Shown in pieces: positions 62,693 to 64,000 of a DNA stretch of 64,000 nucleotides. The notes beneath the pieces are model-generated. The model saw only the letters and a program-made list of their open reading frames with translations. It ran no database searches and was not told the origin of the DNA. The position numbers and the translations under genes are program-made. This DNA comes from Cyclobacteriaceae bacterium. Lineage in GTDB: Bacteria; Bacteroidota; Bacteroidia; Cytophagales; Cyclobacteriaceae. Location of the stretch: assembly GCA_026003355.1 (NCBI GenBank), contig BPHC01000001.1:124001-188000 (forward strand). Direction: 5' to 3'. Each line of letters opens with the position of its first letter. Within the stretch, counting starts at the first letter, position 1.

Positions 62693-63337
62693 TTAACTGA
62701 GGACGGGATTTTCTGTGCGGAAGTAGGGAGGGAGTTTTGAGGTGTAGTCCATGCTTACCTTCAGGTCGCGTATCAGGCCATCGCGTATGCTGTACACCCA
62801 CCCGTGAATGTAAGGCAACTGGCGGGTTTTCCAGGCGTTCTGGATGATGGAAGTTTTCGACAGGTCGAATACCTGCTCCATCACATTCAGTTCTACCAGC
62901 CGGTCGAACCGCGCTCCGATGTCTTTAATGCTTTCCAGTTCCTGCTCGTGCAGGCGGTAAACATCTTTTATGTGCCTTATCCAGTTATCAATTAACCCGA
63001 ACTGCTGACTGCCCATGGCGGCCTGTACACCTCCGCATCCGTAGTGTCCGCACACAATCACATGCCGCACCTTGAGTACGTTAACGGCATAATCAAGCAC
63101 ACTAAGCATATTCATATCGGTATGAATTACCATATTGGCAATGTTGCGGTGCACGAATATCTCGCCAGGCAGGGTACCGGTAATTTCGTTGGCCGGCACG
63201 CGGCTGTCGGAGCAGCCAATCCACAATACCTGGGGCGACTGTCCTTTGGAGAGGCGTTCAAAGAATGCCGGATCTTCCTTGAGGCGTTGTGCCACCCAGG
63301 CTCTGTTCCCTTCCAGTAGCTTAAGATACATTTCCAT
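62693..63337 (-). CDS. Beta-class carbonic anhydrase
   Basis: The 214 residues carry the zinc ligands Cys-42, Asp-44 ([11 protein letters not shown]), His-98 and Cys-101 (HYGCGGV). The family tail [18 protein letters not shown] is present. It interconverts CO2 and bicarbonate in the cytoplasm, supplying bicarbonate to carboxylases such as acetyl-CoA carboxylase. Confidence 0.95.
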   Translation of the reverse strand: MEMYLKLLEGNRAWVAQRLKEDPAFFERLSKGQSPQVLWIGCSDSRVPANEITGTLPGEIFVHRNIANMVIHTDMNMLSVLDYAVNVLKVRHVIVCGHYGCGGVQAAMGSQQFGLIDNWIRHIKDVYRLHEQELESIKDIGARFDRLVELNVMEQVFDLSKTSIIQNAWKTRQLPYIHGWVYSIRDGLIRDLKVSMDYTSKLPPYFRTENPVLS

Positions 63338-63365
63338 AATGCAAATAACTTGATGTATTAGGTTC

Positions 63366-63683
63366 TTAGAGAAGTAAATTAAAATTGTTCACCGCGCGGT
63401 AAAATACACCTGCACTGCTGTAAGCTCCATGCGGCGGAAGCAATATGGCCGCACAAGGCTCTTCGAAAATCCGCATTGAGAAACCAATGGTTAGTGTTTT
63501 GATAATAAATAAGATATTATTCAATAATGGAAGTAGATGTTCAGGCAGTGCCTCCGGTGCATTCGGATTTTCGCTTACTGCCACCTGGCAGTGGGCAAAT
63601 AAGGTGTCGGGCATATAGCCCTCTGCATTTGCTGCGTTGAGACAGGCAAGGCACAGCACTACCCGGGCAACCATGCGAAACAT
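63366..63683 (-). CDS. Small secreted protein of unknown function
   Basis: Longer in-frame starts exist (63773, 63692), but a perfect promoter ending at 63696 puts the transcript start near 63689. ATG 63683 (or 63674) is therefore the first usable start. It gives a signal peptide ([16 protein letters not shown]) and an 80-residue mature part with a hydrophobic middle ([14 protein letters not shown]). The family is not recognised. Confidence 0.5.
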   Translation of the reverse strand: MFRMVARVVLCLACLNAANAEGYMPDTLFAHCQVAVSENPNAPEALPEHLLPLLNNILFIIKTLTIGFSMRIFEEPCAAILLPPHGAYSSAGVFYRAVNNFNLLL

Positions 63684-63695
63684 TCGTATCATACT

Positions 63696-63726
63696 CAAAA
63701 GTAGGCCTTTGCATGCTCCTGGCAAA
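63696..63726 (-). promoter_or_regulatory. Consensus promoter deciding the start of the small secreted protein
   Basis: On the minus strand TTTG (63723-63726) and TACTTTTG (63696-63703) are 19 bases apart, a full Bacteroidota match. It excludes the upstream ATG codons at 63773 and 63692 as start sites for this transcript. Confidence 0.7.
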
Positions 63727-63754
63727 ATTCTTTTATTGCCGGCTTTAATTAGCC

Positions 63755-64000
63755 ATGAAACAACCTGACGCATTGAACCTGGTGGCGGAATTTCACCGCA
63801 CCTTTAAACATCCCATTTTGCCTGAGCCTGCCATTCCGGATGAGAACCGTTGCCGGCTCCGGATTGCTCTGCTGGCGGAAGAGCTGAAAGAACTGGAAGA
63901 AGCCGTGGCGGCTAAAGATATAGTAGCCGTTGCAGATGCCCTGTGCGATTTGCAATACGTGCTTGCCGGAGCGGTGCTGGAGTTTGGGCTGGGCGAAAAG
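63755..64000 (+). CDS. MazG/PRA-PH-like nucleotide pyrophosphohydrolase, 5' part
   Basis: An open frame of 82 codons runs from ATG 63755 off the window end. The sequence starts MKQPDALNLVAEFHRTF and contains RCRLRIALLAEELKELEEAV followed by VAVADALCDLQYVLAGAVLEFG. These E-x-x-E and D-x-x-D helices are the metal-binding signature of all-alpha NTP pyrophosphohydrolases (PRA-PH/MazG-like, Cof-like group). They hydrolyse nucleoside triphosphates. The 3' part is outside the window. Confidence 0.8.
   Translation, partial: MKQPDALNLVAEFHRTFKHPILPEPAIPDENRCRLRIALLAEELKELEEAVAAKDIVAVADALCDLQYVLAGAVLEFGLGEK

Noticed and set aside
1-64000. Insertion sequences, prophage or integrative elements
   Set aside because: No transposase, integrase, inverted-repeat pair or phage structural gene was seen.

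Overview
The window comes from a Bacteroidota chromosome, most likely a Cytophagales-type gliding bacterium. The reasons are a gldA-gldF-gldG operon, a giant surface protein with a type IX secretion (T9SS) C-terminal sorting domain, promoters of the Bacteroidota form TTTG-N18/19-TAnnTTTG, few Shine-Dalgarno sites, and many small periplasmic and outer-membrane beta-barrel proteins. I see no insertion sequence, prophage, CRISPR array or rRNA. There is one tRNA (Asp).

Layout. 1-0.9 kb: the 3' end of a HEAT-repeat/cyclic-nucleotide-binding protein. 1.0-20.0 kb: a same-strand cluster of an nSTAND NTPase with membrane anchor and WD40 propeller, an outer-membrane barrel protein, a lipoprotein, and a giant T9SS-exported adhesin. 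The adhesin carries 24 near-identical 270-bp (90-residue) repeats, and its frame is broken eight times. 20.0-23.3 kb, opposite strand: a hybrid histidine kinase and a sigma-54-dependent response regulator. A sigma-54-like GG-N10-GC site lies just upstream of the adhesin, so this pair may control it. 23.3-30.2 kb: a small TerB-like protein, a rhomboid protease, DNA polymerase III delta, a 1000-residue TPR protein and an outer-membrane barrel. 30.2-37.2 kb: a SPOR protein, ExbB/ExbD/TonB energy-transduction genes, then GldA, GldF, GldG and a DUF4340 protein. 37.3-46.3 kb: an Asp-box/VPS10 propeller protein, a TPR sensor kinase with a nonspecific nuclease upstream, and a PIG-L deacetylase-like protein. 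46.3-53.1 kb: a small membrane peptide plus sodium:solute symporter, a DUF2911 protein, 3-methyladenine DNA glycosylase, an OmpA-like PD40 protein and gamma-glutamyltransferase. 53.1-64 kb: a TetR regulator, tRNA-Asp, accA, a membrane-anchored protein, an MBL hydrolase, a patatin, urocanate hydratase, two small porin-like proteins, tyrS, beta-carbonic anhydrase, a small secreted protein and the start of a MazG/PRA-PH-like gene.

Sequence quality matters here. From about 46 to 62 kb nearly every second gene has one or more single-base frame breaks, mostly in short homopolymers, and essential genes (accA, tyrS) are among them. I therefore read these as consensus errors and give reconstructed gene spans. 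The breaks in the adhesin array look different: five of seven fall at the same phase of the repeat, at junctions between repeat variants. They may be misassembly of the array or real recombination.

The strongest biological theme is surface machinery: T9SS cargo, gliding ABC genes, ExbB/ExbD/TonB and many outer-membrane barrels. A putative regulatory link runs from the sigma-54 two-component pair to the giant adhesin.
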